From NCBI RefSeq assembly GCF_039794105.1, contig NZ_JBDIWA010000007.1:62001-126000 (forward strand): DNA of 64,000 nt. The letters run 5' to 3'. The position numbers and the translations under genes are program-made. Shown here in pieces: positions 7,926 to 17,059 of this stretch (positions are counted from its first letter, which is position 1; every line of letters starts with the position of its first letter). Source of the DNA: Kuenenia sp039794105. Lineage in GTDB: Bacteria; Planctomycetota; Brocadiia; Brocadiales; Brocadiaceae. Below the pieces are notes generated by a model, which made no database searches, had not been told where the DNA came from, and saw nothing but the letters and a program-made list of their open reading frames with translations.

Positions 7926-9572
7926 ATGAAAATGGCATACACAGAAGTTGTTCTCAACGGAGAGAATGAACGTTATAAAACCTCTGGATGGGGAATTGTA
8001 TTAGCTATTACCGGATTTTATTGTCTTTTTTCAACACTTCTTACGGTTGGCAATTACCATTTATCCGGGGACAGCTTTGACTATCTTACCCTTGCGCGGA
8101 ATATTTTCCGGGGAGAAGGGTTTTCGCGTGTCGGGCAGGTTGAGGTATACCGGCAGCCCGGATATCCTTATCTTATTGCAGGATTTTTATTCCTTTTCCG
8201 TGATCTTGAGCTGACAGGGCACGTTGTCTCGCTATTCTGCGGAGCCCTTTCAATTCCCGCAGTATTTTGGGCGGCAAAACAATTTTTACCCGCTCGTTAT
8301 GCGCTTTACAGCACAGTGCTGCTTGCCGTAAATCCATTTTTTGCTCATGCAGGCTCTGAGGCCTTATCAGAAACCTCGAACGCTTTATTTTCCATTATTG
8401 CGTTAGGTTTTCTGTTTGCCGCCTACCGGCAAACAACCTTTAAATCGGTAGTTTCCAGTGTGTTTTTTGGACTCTTTTGTGCTGTCGCGTATTTCTGCAG
8501 AAGTGAAAGCCTTCTTCTTCTGCCTGCGGGAATTATTTTCCTGATCGTATTCAAATGGAAAGAACGCTTAAAGTGTTCCCTGTGCGTTATTGCCGCAGTC
8601 ATTGCGTTAACTGTTGCCTGTTTTCCTTACTGGAATATGTTGAAGACAGCTACAGGTCGTTTCAATCTGGGAGGGAACAGTGTGAACCTGATCTGGTACC
8701 AAAGCACGCTGGATAAAAGGCCTCCAAAATCATTTGATCCCGATTGGGCCCCGCGGCCATTTGATCCTTTGTGGCCGTCTGTTACCCATCCTGCGGATTT
8801 CAATCCGGGACGCTATGTCAGGCTAAACGCTCCCGAATTAATAAAACGTTATGTGTGTAATACTATCACATACCTGACACCTTTGGCAGAAATACTGTTT
8901 TTTGGATTTGGATTTGTTCTGTTATTTTCCGGTATAAGGCGGGGGCCTGGAATTACAAAACAAAATGTATTTCATGGTATATGGGCAGGGCTCTTTCCCT
9001 TGCTTACTCTTTCGTTCCGGGCGGGTACAGACCGGTTGCTTATTCCCTATCTTCCTGTTTTTTCCATTTTAATGGCAATTGGACTGCTGGGGATAAGCGA
9101 ATGGATTCAGGAAAGAATTCCATTTTTTCGCTTTAAATCGCCCACATTGAAAATAATAATCATTATTTTTATACTCCTGTTGCCAATGATAAAAATGACG
9201 AGGCATATTGGCCGGGGGGAAAATTGGAGACATTTCCGCTATCGCGACGTTGGCGACTATATTAAAAAAGATTTAAAAGGAGGGCAAAGTATAAAAATTG
9301 TAGCAGATGACAGCGCGCCTGCTTTCTTTGCAGGAGGAGATGCGATAGCTATTCCAGACACTACAAAATATAAGAAATTAATTGAACAAATGGATGCTTA
9401 CGGCGCTCAATATCTCATTGTAACACGGGAAAAATCGCCAATTGGCGGTATAAAAATTCCTGAACTGAAAAACCCTGCGCATCATGATGAATTGAGACTA
9501 CTCAAAACATTTCCCGGAGAAATAGATTTGTATCGGCGCACAGAATACCATACACCGCTATCTGAAAAGTAG
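7926..9572 (+). CDS. ArnT/PMT-like membrane glycosyltransferase
   Basis: A roughly 548-residue polytopic membrane protein. A TTG at 7893 would extend the frame, but the ATG at 7926 is the more usual start. The first periplasmic loop has GDSFDYLTLARNIFRGEGF and YRQPGYP, the arrangement of the GT39/GT83 (ArnT, PMT) group, in which an acidic residue here is catalytic. About ten hydrophobic segments follow, then a soluble C-terminal domain (about 425-548). These enzymes transfer a sugar from a polyprenyl-phosphate donor to lipid or protein on the periplasmic side. The upstream family 2 transferase could supply that donor. Confidence 0.82.
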   Translation: MKMAYTEVVLNGENERYKTSGWGIVLAITGFYCLFSTLLTVGNYHLSGDSFDYLTLARNIFRGEGFSRVGQVEVYRQPGYPYLIAGFLFLFRDLELTGHVVSLFCGALSIPAVFWAAKQFLPARYALYSTVLLAVNPFFAHAGSEALSETSNALFSIIALGFLFAAYRQTTFKSVVSSVFFGLFCAVAYFCRSESLLLLPAGIIFLIVFKWKERLKCSLCVIAAVIALTVACFPYWNMLKTATGRFNLGGNSVNLIWYQSTLDKRPPKSFDPDWAPRPFDPLWPSVTHPADFNPGRYVRLNAPELIKRYVCNTITYLTPLAEILFFGFGFVLLFSGIRRGPGITKQNVFHGIWAGLFPLLTLSFRAGTDRLLIPYLPVFSILMAIGLLGISEWIQERIPFFRFKSPTLKIIIIIFILLLPMIKMTRHIGRGENWRHFRYRDVGDYIKKDLKGGQSIKIVADDSAPAFFAGGDAIAIPDTTKYKKLIEQMDAYGAQYLIVTREKSPIGGIKIPELKNPAHHDELRLLKTFPGEIDLYRRTEYHTPLSEK

Positions 9573-9613
9573 GGGATTCAGGATTTTGTTACCTTACACC
9601 ATCACCGCAGTTA

Positions 9614-9820
9614 TTATGTAATAGAAGGAATGATAATATTTTCCCCCGTTCCTACAAAAAACTGATTGACCATGTTTTGTTTATTATATTTTAGAGACGA
9701 ATTGGTTTCTATATCTGTTATTTTCCCATTGCTCTGTTCAACAATTGCCTGTCCCGCTGCCGTATCCCATTCCATTGTAGGGCCGAATCTGAGATAATTA
9801 TGGGACATTTCCCATATTGC
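9614..9820 (-). pseudogene. cysQ: C-terminal relic of 3'(2'),5'-bisphosphate nucleotidase CysQ
   Basis: The minus-strand segment encoding RFGPTMEWDTAAGQAIVEQS and then SSLKYNKQNMVNQFF matches the conserved C-terminal motif of CysQ (inositol-monophosphatase fold), where GPTMEWDTAAG binds metal and substrate. The preceding N-terminal two thirds are absent, and the residues before SHNYLRFG do not fit the family. With about 70 recognisable residues of a usual 260, it cannot be active. Confidence 0.8.
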
Positions 9821-9889
9821 CTGCTTGATCTTGTTGGGAAAATAAGGGAAGTGCCCCCTATATTCCTCCAAAATCCGAAACAATTTCAA

Positions 9890-10277
9890 AATTACAAATT
9901 CAAATGCTCCCCTCCAAACGCCAAACCTCGTTTTTAATTTATTTCATTTTTGCCTGTAATGCCACTTATGCGCTGCAATCTATTTACTTCTTGATATGAA
10001 TCCAGAGAAATGTTATTTTTTTGTTAATGGGGAAAATGAAGTACATTTCTCTGGAAATCTCTTCCGCATTGTTACCAGGAAAAGACCTGATTATACAGAC
10101 TAAATCATCGGCTTATCATGCATTCAAATTACGTGGAATAGCACTGCCGGATATTTTTTATTCCTGCCATGTAAAACCTGTCATTTTTCGACTTTGCAAA
10201 TGGTGAAGGTAATGGTTGGTGATATATTTTAAACTATTTTACTTTTACCCTTAAGTATGAAACGAAAGGAGAAAAAA
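9890..10277. other. Intergenic, no gene recognised
   Basis: About 390 bp between the cysQ relic and the FKBP gene. A short plus-strand frame from 10021 has no ribosome-binding site and no family character. An AAAGGAG Shine-Dalgarno at 10265-10271 belongs to the FKBP gene. No repeat end was seen. Confidence 0.5.
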
Positions 10278-10709
10278 ATGGCACAAGTAAAACCGGGCGA
10301 TACCATTCATGTTCACTATACGGGCAAATTAAGAGACGGCACGATCTTTGATTCTTCCGTTAACCGTGAACCATTGGAATTTACTGTTGGAGAGGGGCAA
10401 TTAATTCCTGGTTTTGAGCAAATGGTAGTAGGGATGAATCCCGGCGAATCAAGGACGGCAACAATTCCACAGGGCATGGCTTACGGCCCTTATTATAATG
10501 AAATGGTATTAAAGGTGGATAGAAGCCAGGTCCCCGACAACGTAGAACCCAAAGTAGGCCAGCAAATACAAATGCGAAACAATGAAGATGGCAGGGAGAT
10601 AATTGCGACAATAACGGAGGTCTCTGCGTATAGCGTCACACTTGACGGCAATCATCCTTTGGCAGGGAAAGACCTGACCTTTGATGTTCATCTCGTAGGA
10701 ATTCTTTAA
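10278..10709 (+). CDS. FKBP-type peptidyl-prolyl isomerase, SlyD-like
   Basis: 143 residues. The ATG at 10278 is preferred over 10257 because AAAGGAG lies 6 bases upstream of it. The FKBP core is split as in SlyD: VKPGDTIHVHYTGKLRDGT and FDSS, then EFTVGEGQLIPGFEQMVVGM, then a flap insert (about 70-120, VGQQIQMRNNEDG) and the closing NHPLAGKDLTFDVHLVGI. It catalyses cis-trans isomerisation of prolyl bonds and acts as a chaperone. There is no signal peptide, so it is cytosolic, and it lacks the histidine-rich metal tail of E. coli SlyD. Confidence 0.93.
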   Translation: MAQVKPGDTIHVHYTGKLRDGTIFDSSVNREPLEFTVGEGQLIPGFEQMVVGMNPGESRTATIPQGMAYGPYYNEMVLKVDRSQVPDNVEPKVGQQIQMRNNEDGREIIATITEVSAYSVTLDGNHPLAGKDLTFDVHLVGIL

Positions 10710-10725
10710 ATGTTTTATCGTATAC

Positions 10726-11121
10726 ATGGTGTATATGCCAAAGAAAAATATGTATGAAAAAGCAATTTTTGTTTTAGGCATATTATCTTTTTTCCTCTTA
10801 AACTCATGTGCCCAAACGCCTGCCCCCCGCGATGAAATAAATTTGTTTGCAACTCCTTTTAAATTGAACGTACACTCCGGATCGGTAAATAAAGGTTTCA
10901 TTGAAGTGCTGGATAAACAAGGTATGCCAATTTCAGGTGCAATAATTAAGGTATTCAGCACTTCTCCAGCGGTGGCCGTGGTAAAACCGGAAGAAATTAC
11001 GACAGACTCTTTGGGAAAAGCCAGTGTATCGATATATGGTATTTCCCCGGGAGGAACGAAAATTATCTTTTCCGCTGAGGGGAGGGATGTTTCGATTGAC
11101 GTTATTTTTTCGGAACATTAA
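10726..11121 (+). CDS. Small lipoprotein with an Ig-like (Big_1 type) domain
   Basis: 131 residues with a basic-hydrophobic signal and a lipobox LLNSC near residue 28, so the mature protein would be lipid-anchored. The mature part reads as a single bacterial Ig-like fold (GFIEVLDKQGMPISGAIIKV, then TTDSLGKASVSIYG, then GTKIIFSAEG), the invasin/Big_1 pattern. The gene overlaps the convergent xdhC 3' end by about 20 bp. An alternative start is the ATG at 10735. Function unknown. Confidence 0.75.
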   Translation: MVYMPKKNMYEKAIFVLGILSFFLLNSCAQTPAPRDEINLFATPFKLNVHSGSVNKGFIEVLDKQGMPISGAIIKVFSTSPAVAVVKPEEITTDSLGKASVSIYGISPGGTKIIFSAEGRDVSIDVIFSEH

Positions 11122-12220
11122 GGGGATTTGCATTCACTTTTGATGCTTGCATTTTTAACGAACCTCCGTCGCCGCCATAGCGAATCATTATAATTTCCGC
11201 CATAATGCTTACTGCTATTTCTTCCGGGGTAACGGCTCCGATATTCAAGCCTATAGGGGCGTGTATTTCTTTGATCTTCTCAAGGGAAGCATCTTCTTTC
11301 AAGAGACTTTTGAATATTTCCAGCGATTTCCTTTTGCTGCCCAAAAGCCCGATGAAACGGGCTTGCGTTTGCGTGGCGGCAAACAAGGCCAGATCATCGT
11401 AACGATGCCCGCGTGTGGCTACTACTATATAACTATCTTTGGTTAACGGAATATTCTCAAGGCACTTCCTGTAGTTAGAGATGATACATACTTTTGCAGC
11501 AGGAAAAACTTCTTTTTGAACATAATCCTTTCGGTCATCCACAATAAAGACGTCAAAGTCCAGCATAGCGGCGATTCGCGAAACCGCCCTGTTTACGTGC
11601 CCTCCCCCGATTAGGATAAGTGCTGGCCTCGCCCGAAACCCTTCTATGTATATATCTGTTCCGTCGCTTGCCTGAAAAAATATTTTCTCCCCGTGAAGAG
11701 CAATATTTCCGGCAACCCCGATTGCTTCCCTTTCAAGTGTTTCACTACCCAGGCTTCCCTGTTTTGTACCGTCTGCTTTAACAAGAAATTTTGCCCCCGG
11801 GACATGTTTCCCTCCTCTATCGTTTACGACTGTTGCAAGGGCAAGAGAGGCGTATCCTTCATAGGCAAGGAGTATTTCTTTTGCAAATATTTCAAAGGAG
11901 TGTGGTGTTATCAGGGGATCAATAAAAAAAGACATAGTCCCTCCGCATACCATGCCGTCTCTTGCGGAGAATTCCTCGTTCAAATCATACGTGCGGAGCA
12001 CAGGCATACCATTCTCCTTCAGGAGTTGTTTTGCCTGAGACCATATTTCCCCTTCTATGCACCCGCCGCCGAGAGCGCCGATACTACTGCCATCCTTGAG
12101 GATTAACATTTTTGCGCCGTCTTTTTGCGGGGTAGAACCCTTTGTGCAAACAACAGTAACCAGTACGCAGGGTTCTTTTGTTTCTGCTAAGCGAAGAATT
12201 TCTTTAAAAATTTCGTACAT
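11102..12220 (-). CDS. xdhC: XdhC/CoxI family protein
   Basis: 372 residues. The N-terminal XdhC_CoxI domain has GSTPQKDGAKMLI and GALGGGCIEGEIW (about 29-60). The C-terminal Rossmann domain begins LILIGGGHVNRAV (about 203) and carries VVATRGHRYDD and GLLGSKRK. Family members help insert the sulfurated molybdenum cofactor into xanthine-dehydrogenase-like enzymes. No such molybdoenzyme is encoded in this window, so the client is elsewhere or unknown. The gene is intact and monocistronic. Confidence 0.9.
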   Translation of the reverse strand: MYEIFKEILRLAETKEPCVLVTVVCTKGSTPQKDGAKMLILKDGSSIGALGGGCIEGEIWSQAKQLLKENGMPVLRTYDLNEEFSARDGMVCGGTMSFFIDPLITPHSFEIFAKEILLAYEGYASLALATVVNDRGGKHVPGAKFLVKADGTKQGSLGSETLEREAIGVAGNIALHGEKIFFQASDGTDIYIEGFRARPALILIGGGHVNRAVSRIAAMLDFDVFIVDDRKDYVQKEVFPAAKVCIISNYRKCLENIPLTKDSYIVVATRGHRYDDLALFAATQTQARFIGLLGSKRKSLEIFKSLLKEDASLEKIKEIHAPIGLNIGAVTPEEIAVSIMAEIIMIRYGGDGGSLKMQASKVNANPLNVPKK

Positions 12221-12374
12221 ATCGTTAAAAGCGTATAAAGAAAAACCCTGTCGGTAATTTATGTGCAGGATGTAAGAATAATTTGATTATAAATAGCTAT
12301 TATAATACCATGTATTTGGTTTAATTATAATCATAATAACGGCATTTATTTTACGTGAATGTACTGGTGTTTTT

Positions 12375-13622
12375 ATGGGAAAAACATATTTAATTGTGGG
12401 CAGCGGGCCTGCCGGTATTACCGCAGCGGAGCGCATACGTAATCTGGACAGTGATGCGGAAATTATCGTAATATCTGAAGAAAAGACCCCCATGTTCTAC
12501 CGTCCAAGAATTCCGGAATACTCTGTGGGAAAGATAGGCATTGAGGGGATTGTGGTGAAAAAAAAAGATTTTTACGTGCAAAAAAAAATCCAGCTTCATT
12601 TAGGAACAAGGGCAACAAAACTTGACAAGAAGAAGAGGGTGGTAGAGACATCTGAAGGGAATATCTATGGATATGATAAACTTCTTATTGCTACGGGAAT
12701 CTTACCAATAGAACCAAAATTTCCGGGGAGCCGTCTTGAAGGCGTTTTTACTATGCATGATTTGATTCAGGCGGAAAGATTAAAGGTTGCCGTCAGGGAC
12801 GCAAAACAGGTTGTTGTGGTTGGCGGAGGTCTTTTGGGCATGGATATGGCAGAAGAATTCAGGACAACTGGAATGCAAGTTGTTTTTCTCGTAAGGAGAA
12901 ATAGTTTAGGCGACCCCTTTTTTGATGAATACGGCGGTAAATTAATACGCGATGAATTTAAGAATATGGGTGTTGAAGTCATTGCCGATGCAGAGGTTCA
13001 GGCGCTTGACGGTACAAACAATCAGTTAGCATCGGTACTGTTAAAGGACGGGAGAAGATTTGGCAGTAATCTTTGTTTTATAGCAATAGGCGCAACCCAT
13101 GCGGTTGACTGGCTAAAAGACAGCGGTTTGAAAATAGAGAATGGCGTTTTGGTTGACAGGTATCTGAGAAGCCACGATGACGATGATGCTATTTTTTCAG
13201 CCGGTAATGCGGCGCAAATCATGGATCCTGTTTTTGAAAAACATATTGTTCAAACCAATTGGATCAATGCAATAGCGCAAGGCGACATTGCCGGCAACAA
13301 CATGGCGGGAGGAGGGCTGAGGAAATATGAGACAACGTCAAATTATTTCAAGCGAGTAGGGGATCTTTTTTTTAATCTTATTGGAACAGGCAATCTACGG
13401 ATAGAAGGGGGGAAAAGAAATTATTTCAAAGGAAAAACCCCGAAGGAATATGTTATGGTCACGACAAAAGAGGGAAGGGTTGTTGGCGCTGTTGTTTGCG
13501 GCCGACACAAAATCACCGTAAAATTAAAAGAATCAATAGAGAAGCAAAATGATTTTTCAAATATGGATAAATTAATCGATCAGGAAGAAAAGAGCATAGA
13601 AGACTTGTCAAAATTGTTTTAA
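12375..13622 (+). CDS. FAD/NAD(P)-dependent oxidoreductase (NirB / rubredoxin-reductase-like)
   Basis: 415 residues. FAD dinucleotide fold IVGSGPAGITAAE at residues 6-18, ATGILPIEP at about 109, NAD(P) fold VVVGGGLLGMDMAEE at about 146-160, and the second FAD motif as DDDAIFSAGNAAQ at about 272. It resembles the flavin part of NirB and NADH:rubredoxin reductase, but lacks any siroheme or iron-sulfur domain. The electron acceptor is not evident. The TAA stop at 13620-13622 is the first three bases of a family B repeat, so the natural C-terminus may have been altered slightly. Confidence 0.88.
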   Translation: MGKTYLIVGSGPAGITAAERIRNLDSDAEIIVISEEKTPMFYRPRIPEYSVGKIGIEGIVVKKKDFYVQKKIQLHLGTRATKLDKKKRVVETSEGNIYGYDKLLIATGILPIEPKFPGSRLEGVFTMHDLIQAERLKVAVRDAKQVVVVGGGLLGMDMAEEFRTTGMQVVFLVRRNSLGDPFFDEYGGKLIRDEFKNMGVEVIADAEVQALDGTNNQLASVLLKDGRRFGSNLCFIAIGATHAVDWLKDSGLKIENGVLVDRYLRSHDDDDAIFSAGNAAQIMDPVFEKHIVQTNWINAIAQGDIAGNNMAGGGLRKYETTSNYFKRVGDLFFNLIGTGNLRIEGGKRNYFKGKTPKEYVMVTTKEGRVVGAVVCGRHKITVKLKESIEKQNDFSNMDKLIDQEEKSIEDLSKLF

Positions 13623-13720
13623 CTTCTCAATAAATTGAGGAAAACAACCCCCCCAGTCCCCTTTATTAATGGGGAATAAGGTGGAAATTATTATAAAAAC
13701 CTCAACTTATTGAGAAGTTA
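13620..13720. mobile_element. MITE-like element, family B (TIR TAACTTCTCAATAA)
   Basis: A 101-bp element with 21-bp inverted ends, TAACTTCTCAATAAATTGAGG and CCTCAACTTATTGAGAAGTTA (written here as ends, two mismatches at most). It contains GAAATTATTATAAAAACC just inside the right end, the same subterminal sequence as at 45118-45246 and the single end at 22428. Its left end supplies the stop codon of the FAD oxidoreductase gene. It has no coding capacity. Confidence 0.75.
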
Positions 13721-13826
13721 CAGATTATTTTAACAAGATTTCACGCTTGAATATAAATGGAAAAGCGGTAAAATCCAACGTAACACTATTTAATAATGAT
13801 ATTTGCAGAATTTGGGAGAATATTGA

Positions 13827-14774
13827 TTGAGAACGCTAATAACAGGAGGCGCCGGATTTATTGGTTCGCATCTTTGTGAGTATTTTATAGAAAAAGGGCA
13901 TGAAGTTCTCTGTATAGACAATCTTTTGACAGGCAGTCCGGATAATATTTCTCATTTAATTGGAAATAACCGTTTCCGGTTTATAAAACACAATGTAAGC
14001 GATTATATATACGTAGACGGGCGCATCGATAATGTATTGCATTTTGCTTCTCCCGCCAGCCCCTTTGATTATTTAAATTATCCTATACAAACGCTAAAGG
14101 TCGGCTCCCTTGGCACTTTGAACAGTCTGGGGCTGGCAAAGGCAAAAGGGGCGCGATTTCTTCTCGCCTCTACTTCCGAAACATATGGCGACCCCCAGGT
14201 ACACCCCCAAAGGGAGGATTATTGGGGACATGTTAATCCTGTAGGTCCCAGGGGCGTATACGATGAGGCGAAACGATTTGCGGAAGCAATGACAATGGCA
14301 TACCATCGATATCACAAGATGGATACAAAAATAGTCAGAATATTTAATACCTATGGGCCGAAAATGCGCATTAAAGACGGGCGTGCCCTCCCAAACTTCA
14401 TGTGCCAGGCAATAAGAGGTGAAGATATTACTGTATATGGAAACGGCTCACAGACAAGGAGTTTTTGTTTTATATCGGACCTTGTGGAAGGCATTTACCG
14501 ATTGCTCGTTTCAGAGGAAAATAATCCGGTAAACATCGGGAACCCTGAAGAAATAACGATTCTGCAACTGGCAGAAATGATACTCTCCCTTACTAACAGC
14601 AAAAGCAAGATTGTATTTAAGGAGCTTCCCATAGACGACCCGAAAGTCCGGCAGCCGGACATATCCAAAGCCAGAAGCCTCTTACATTGGGAGCCAGGGG
14701 TTTCCAGGGATATTGGTTTGCAAAAGACACTAAAATATTTCCAGGACACGTTGAACAAAAACAAACAGCACTAA
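13827..14774 (+). CDS. NAD-dependent sugar epimerase/dehydratase, UDP-glucuronate decarboxylase-like
   Basis: 315 residues, starting at TTG with GGGAGAA about 8 bases upstream. GGAGFIGSHL at 7-16 binds NAD+. STSETYGDP (115-123) and YDEAK (Tyr145, Lys149) supply the catalytic Ser/Thr-Tyr-Lys set. RIFNTYGPKMR and DGRALPNF are characteristic of UDP-xylose synthases, which convert UDP-glucuronate to UDP-xylose. Closely related epimerases cannot be excluded. The enzyme probably serves envelope polysaccharide synthesis, consistent with the neighbouring phosphomannomutase and NusG-like genes. Confidence 0.88.
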   Translation: MRTLITGGAGFIGSHLCEYFIEKGHEVLCIDNLLTGSPDNISHLIGNNRFRFIKHNVSDYIYVDGRIDNVLHFASPASPFDYLNYPIQTLKVGSLGTLNSLGLAKAKGARFLLASTSETYGDPQVHPQREDYWGHVNPVGPRGVYDEAKRFAEAMTMAYHRYHKMDTKIVRIFNTYGPKMRIKDGRALPNFMCQAIRGEDITVYGNGSQTRSFCFISDLVEGIYRLLVSEENNPVNIGNPEEITILQLAEMILSLTNSKSKIVFKELPIDDPKVRQPDISKARSLLHWEPGVSRDIGLQKTLKYFQDTLNKNKQH

Positions 14775-14950
14775 ATTCTATATGCGAATTATCTTCACAT
14801 ATGAATCAAATTTTGGAAGAAATTTCGTGAACCATTGATTGCGCAGATTTTACCAAAGCAATCAACACTACGTGTGGTCCGTGAAATCAGTGGTTTTAAT
14901 CTGTCCTTATCAATCAGAGGCTTGGCCTCACATATCACTGAGGTATTTTT

Positions 14951-15523
14951 GTGAAAGTTATTGCGGTCTTTGGCAGTCCTCGCAGCGGTGGGAATTCTGA
15001 TATAATACTCGACCATCTTATTAAGGGCATTGAAGCGAATGGCATATGCGTAGAAAAGATTATTTTGCGGAATTTGAGTTTCAGCCCATGTATTTCATGC
15101 GGAAGATGCATGCAAACGGGGATTTGTGCCGTTAACGACGATATGCAAAAAGTATATCCCCACATTGTTGAAGCTAGTGGCATAATCGTGGCATCTCCAA
15201 TTTATTTTATGGGGGTGAGCGCCCAGCTAAAGGCATTTATTGACCGTTTTCAGGTATTTTGGTCGCGTAAATATATTTTACATCTACCGGTAAGGAAAGA
15301 TGGGATTACCGCCAAAGGTTTTTTTATTGCCACTGCCGCGCGCCGGGAGAGTGATGGACTTTTTGCCGGGGCAATAAAAACAATGAAATCCTTTTTTCAC
15401 GTAATTGACGCGGAATACGCCGGTGATATGCTGTGTTCAGAACTGGAAGAAAAAGGCGCGGTATATAAAAAACAGGCCATCCTTAAACAAGCATTTGATA
15501 CCGGCAAAACATTATTTATCTGA
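14951..15523 (+). CDS. NADPH-dependent FMN reductase / flavodoxin-fold iron-sulfur flavoprotein
   Basis: 190 residues starting at GTG 14951. It begins VIAVFGSPRSGGNSD, the FMN phosphate loop of this family. CISCGRCMQTGIC at about 47-59 is the cysteine cluster of the iron-sulfur flavoproteins, which usually binds [4Fe-4S]. ASPIYFMGVSAQLKAFIDR follows. It probably moves electrons between NAD(P)H and an unknown acceptor. The gene lies in the same direction as its neighbours but 176 bp from the epimerase. Confidence 0.87.
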   Translation: MKVIAVFGSPRSGGNSDIILDHLIKGIEANGICVEKIILRNLSFSPCISCGRCMQTGICAVNDDMQKVYPHIVEASGIIVASPIYFMGVSAQLKAFIDRFQVFWSRKYILHLPVRKDGITAKGFFIATAARRESDGLFAGAIKTMKSFFHVIDAEYAGDMLCSELEEKGAVYKKQAILKQAFDTGKTLFI

Positions 15524-15550
15524 TGTATTAGATTTTAATTGAGTAGTTTT

Positions 15551-17059
15551 ATGGGAAATCAAAAAGGAAAACATCGTTGTCCGGGGGAGCCCTACGAGAT
15601 CAACGATTCTGTATGTAAAGGCAGGCAAAGGGTAAACTACCCCAAATGTAATGTATGTCTGGAAAAAGTAGAAGCTCAACACGAGACTGAACAATCAAAA
15701 TCAGAAACAGTGGTATCGGCGGGTATTTTCAAAAGTTATGATATTCGGGGAAAATATCCTTCAGAACTTGATGATCTGACTGCCAGGAAGATAGGGACTT
15801 CCATTGCCTTGTTTTTTAAAGAAAACAACCCTCGTTCAAAAAACATCGTTGTTGGCAGAGATATGAGGACTTCTTCCAGGTCATTGGCAAACGCACTTAT
15901 TGAAGGCATTTGTTCCACGGGAACAAACGTGATAAATATCGGCGTTGTGCCGACGGAAATGACCTATTTTGCCGTGGGTTATTACGGGTATGATGGCGGC
16001 GTAATGGTAACGGCGTCGCATAATCCCGCGGAATATAACGGATTTAAAATATGCAGAGAGCAGGCAATGCCGGTCAGTTTTGAATCAGGAATAGAAAGAA
16101 TCGCAAAATTAACAAAACAATACCATCCGCCCCGCATTGACCAGCTTGGAAAGGTAATCTTAAATAATGTTTTTAAAGATTATAAAAAACATGTGTTGAA
16201 ATTTGCAAACAACCTAAGACCCCTTCGCATTGTTGTGGACGCGGGAAATGGTATGGCCGGAAAAATCATTCCCTTCGTTTGTGAAGGGCTTCCAATAGAA
16301 ATTATTCCGTTATATTTTGAACTTGATGGGAGCTTTCCCAACCACGAGGCAAATCCACTCAAACCTGAAAATGTTGAAGATTTGCAAAAAAAAGTAAGAG
16401 AGACAAAGGCACACCTGGGGGTTGCCTTTGATGGAGATGCAGACCGGTGTGTTTTTGCAGACGAAATGGGGAGGGTAATAGGATGCGATATTATTACCGC
16501 GCTGGTAGCGCAAAAATTTCTTAAACAGGAACCAGGCGCTGCGATTGTATATGACCTCCGGTCGAGCAAGGTTGTTCCGGAAGAAATAAAAGCCGCAGGT
16601 GGAATTCCCTGCCGTGAACGGGTAGGCCACGCATACATGAAAGCCGCCTTACGAGAAAAAAATGCACCATTTGGCGGAGAACTTTCCGGACATTATTATT
16701 TCAGGGATAACTACTATTCCGACTCGGGGATTATCATATTTTTTTTGATCCTGGAACTTTTAAGTTTAAGGAGGGCTCCTTTTTCCAGCATACTCGCACC
16801 ACTAAAAAGATATTGTTCCTCGGGGGAAACAAATTTTGAGGTAAAAGAAAAGGATGCGAAATTAGAAGAAATTGTCAAAAAATTTTCTAACGCAAAAATA
16901 GACTATCTTGATGGAGTAACCGTTGAATACAACGATTGGTGGTTCAATGTCAGAAAATCAAACACAGAGCCTCTTCTGAGATTGAATATAGAAGGAAAAA
17001 CACCGGAAATTATGGAAAAGGGAAAAAAAACGCTTATCAGCATTATTAAGGGGAAATAA
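15551..17059 (+). CDS. Phosphomannomutase/phosphoglucomutase with N-terminal cysteine motif
   Basis: 502 residues from the ATG at 15551 (a TTG at 15539 is less likely). Interconverts hexose 1- and 6-phosphates. The mutase body starts around residue 58 (AGIFKSYDIRGKYP), with phosphoserine loop TASHNPAEYNGFK at about 154, metal loop DGDADR at about 294, sugar loop GGELSGHYYF and phosphate loop SNTEPLLRLN. The first 40 residues are an extension with Cys10, Cys22, Cys33 and Cys36, spaced like a zinc ribbon, which is not part of the usual enzyme. The stop overlaps the next ATG by one base (TAATG). Confidence 0.92.
   Translation: MGNQKGKHRCPGEPYEINDSVCKGRQRVNYPKCNVCLEKVEAQHETEQSKSETVVSAGIFKSYDIRGKYPSELDDLTARKIGTSIALFFKENNPRSKNIVVGRDMRTSSRSLANALIEGICSTGTNVINIGVVPTEMTYFAVGYYGYDGGVMVTASHNPAEYNGFKICREQAMPVSFESGIERIAKLTKQYHPPRIDQLGKVILNNVFKDYKKHVLKFANNLRPLRIVVDAGNGMAGKIIPFVCEGLPIEIIPLYFELDGSFPNHEANPLKPENVEDLQKKVRETKAHLGVAFDGDADRCVFADEMGRVIGCDIITALVAQKFLKQEPGAAIVYDLRSSKVVPEEIKAAGGIPCRERVGHAYMKAALREKNAPFGGELSGHYYFRDNYYSDSGIIIFFLILELLSLRRAPFSSILAPLKRYCSSGETNFEVKEKDAKLEEIVKKFSNAKIDYLDGVTVEYNDWWFNVRKSNTEPLLRLNIEGKTPEIMEKGKKTLISIIKGK

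Noticed and set aside
10021..10206. 61-residue plus-strand frame before the FKBP gene
   Set aside because: No ribosome site or homology; the AAAGGAG signal belongs to the FKBP ATG at 10278.
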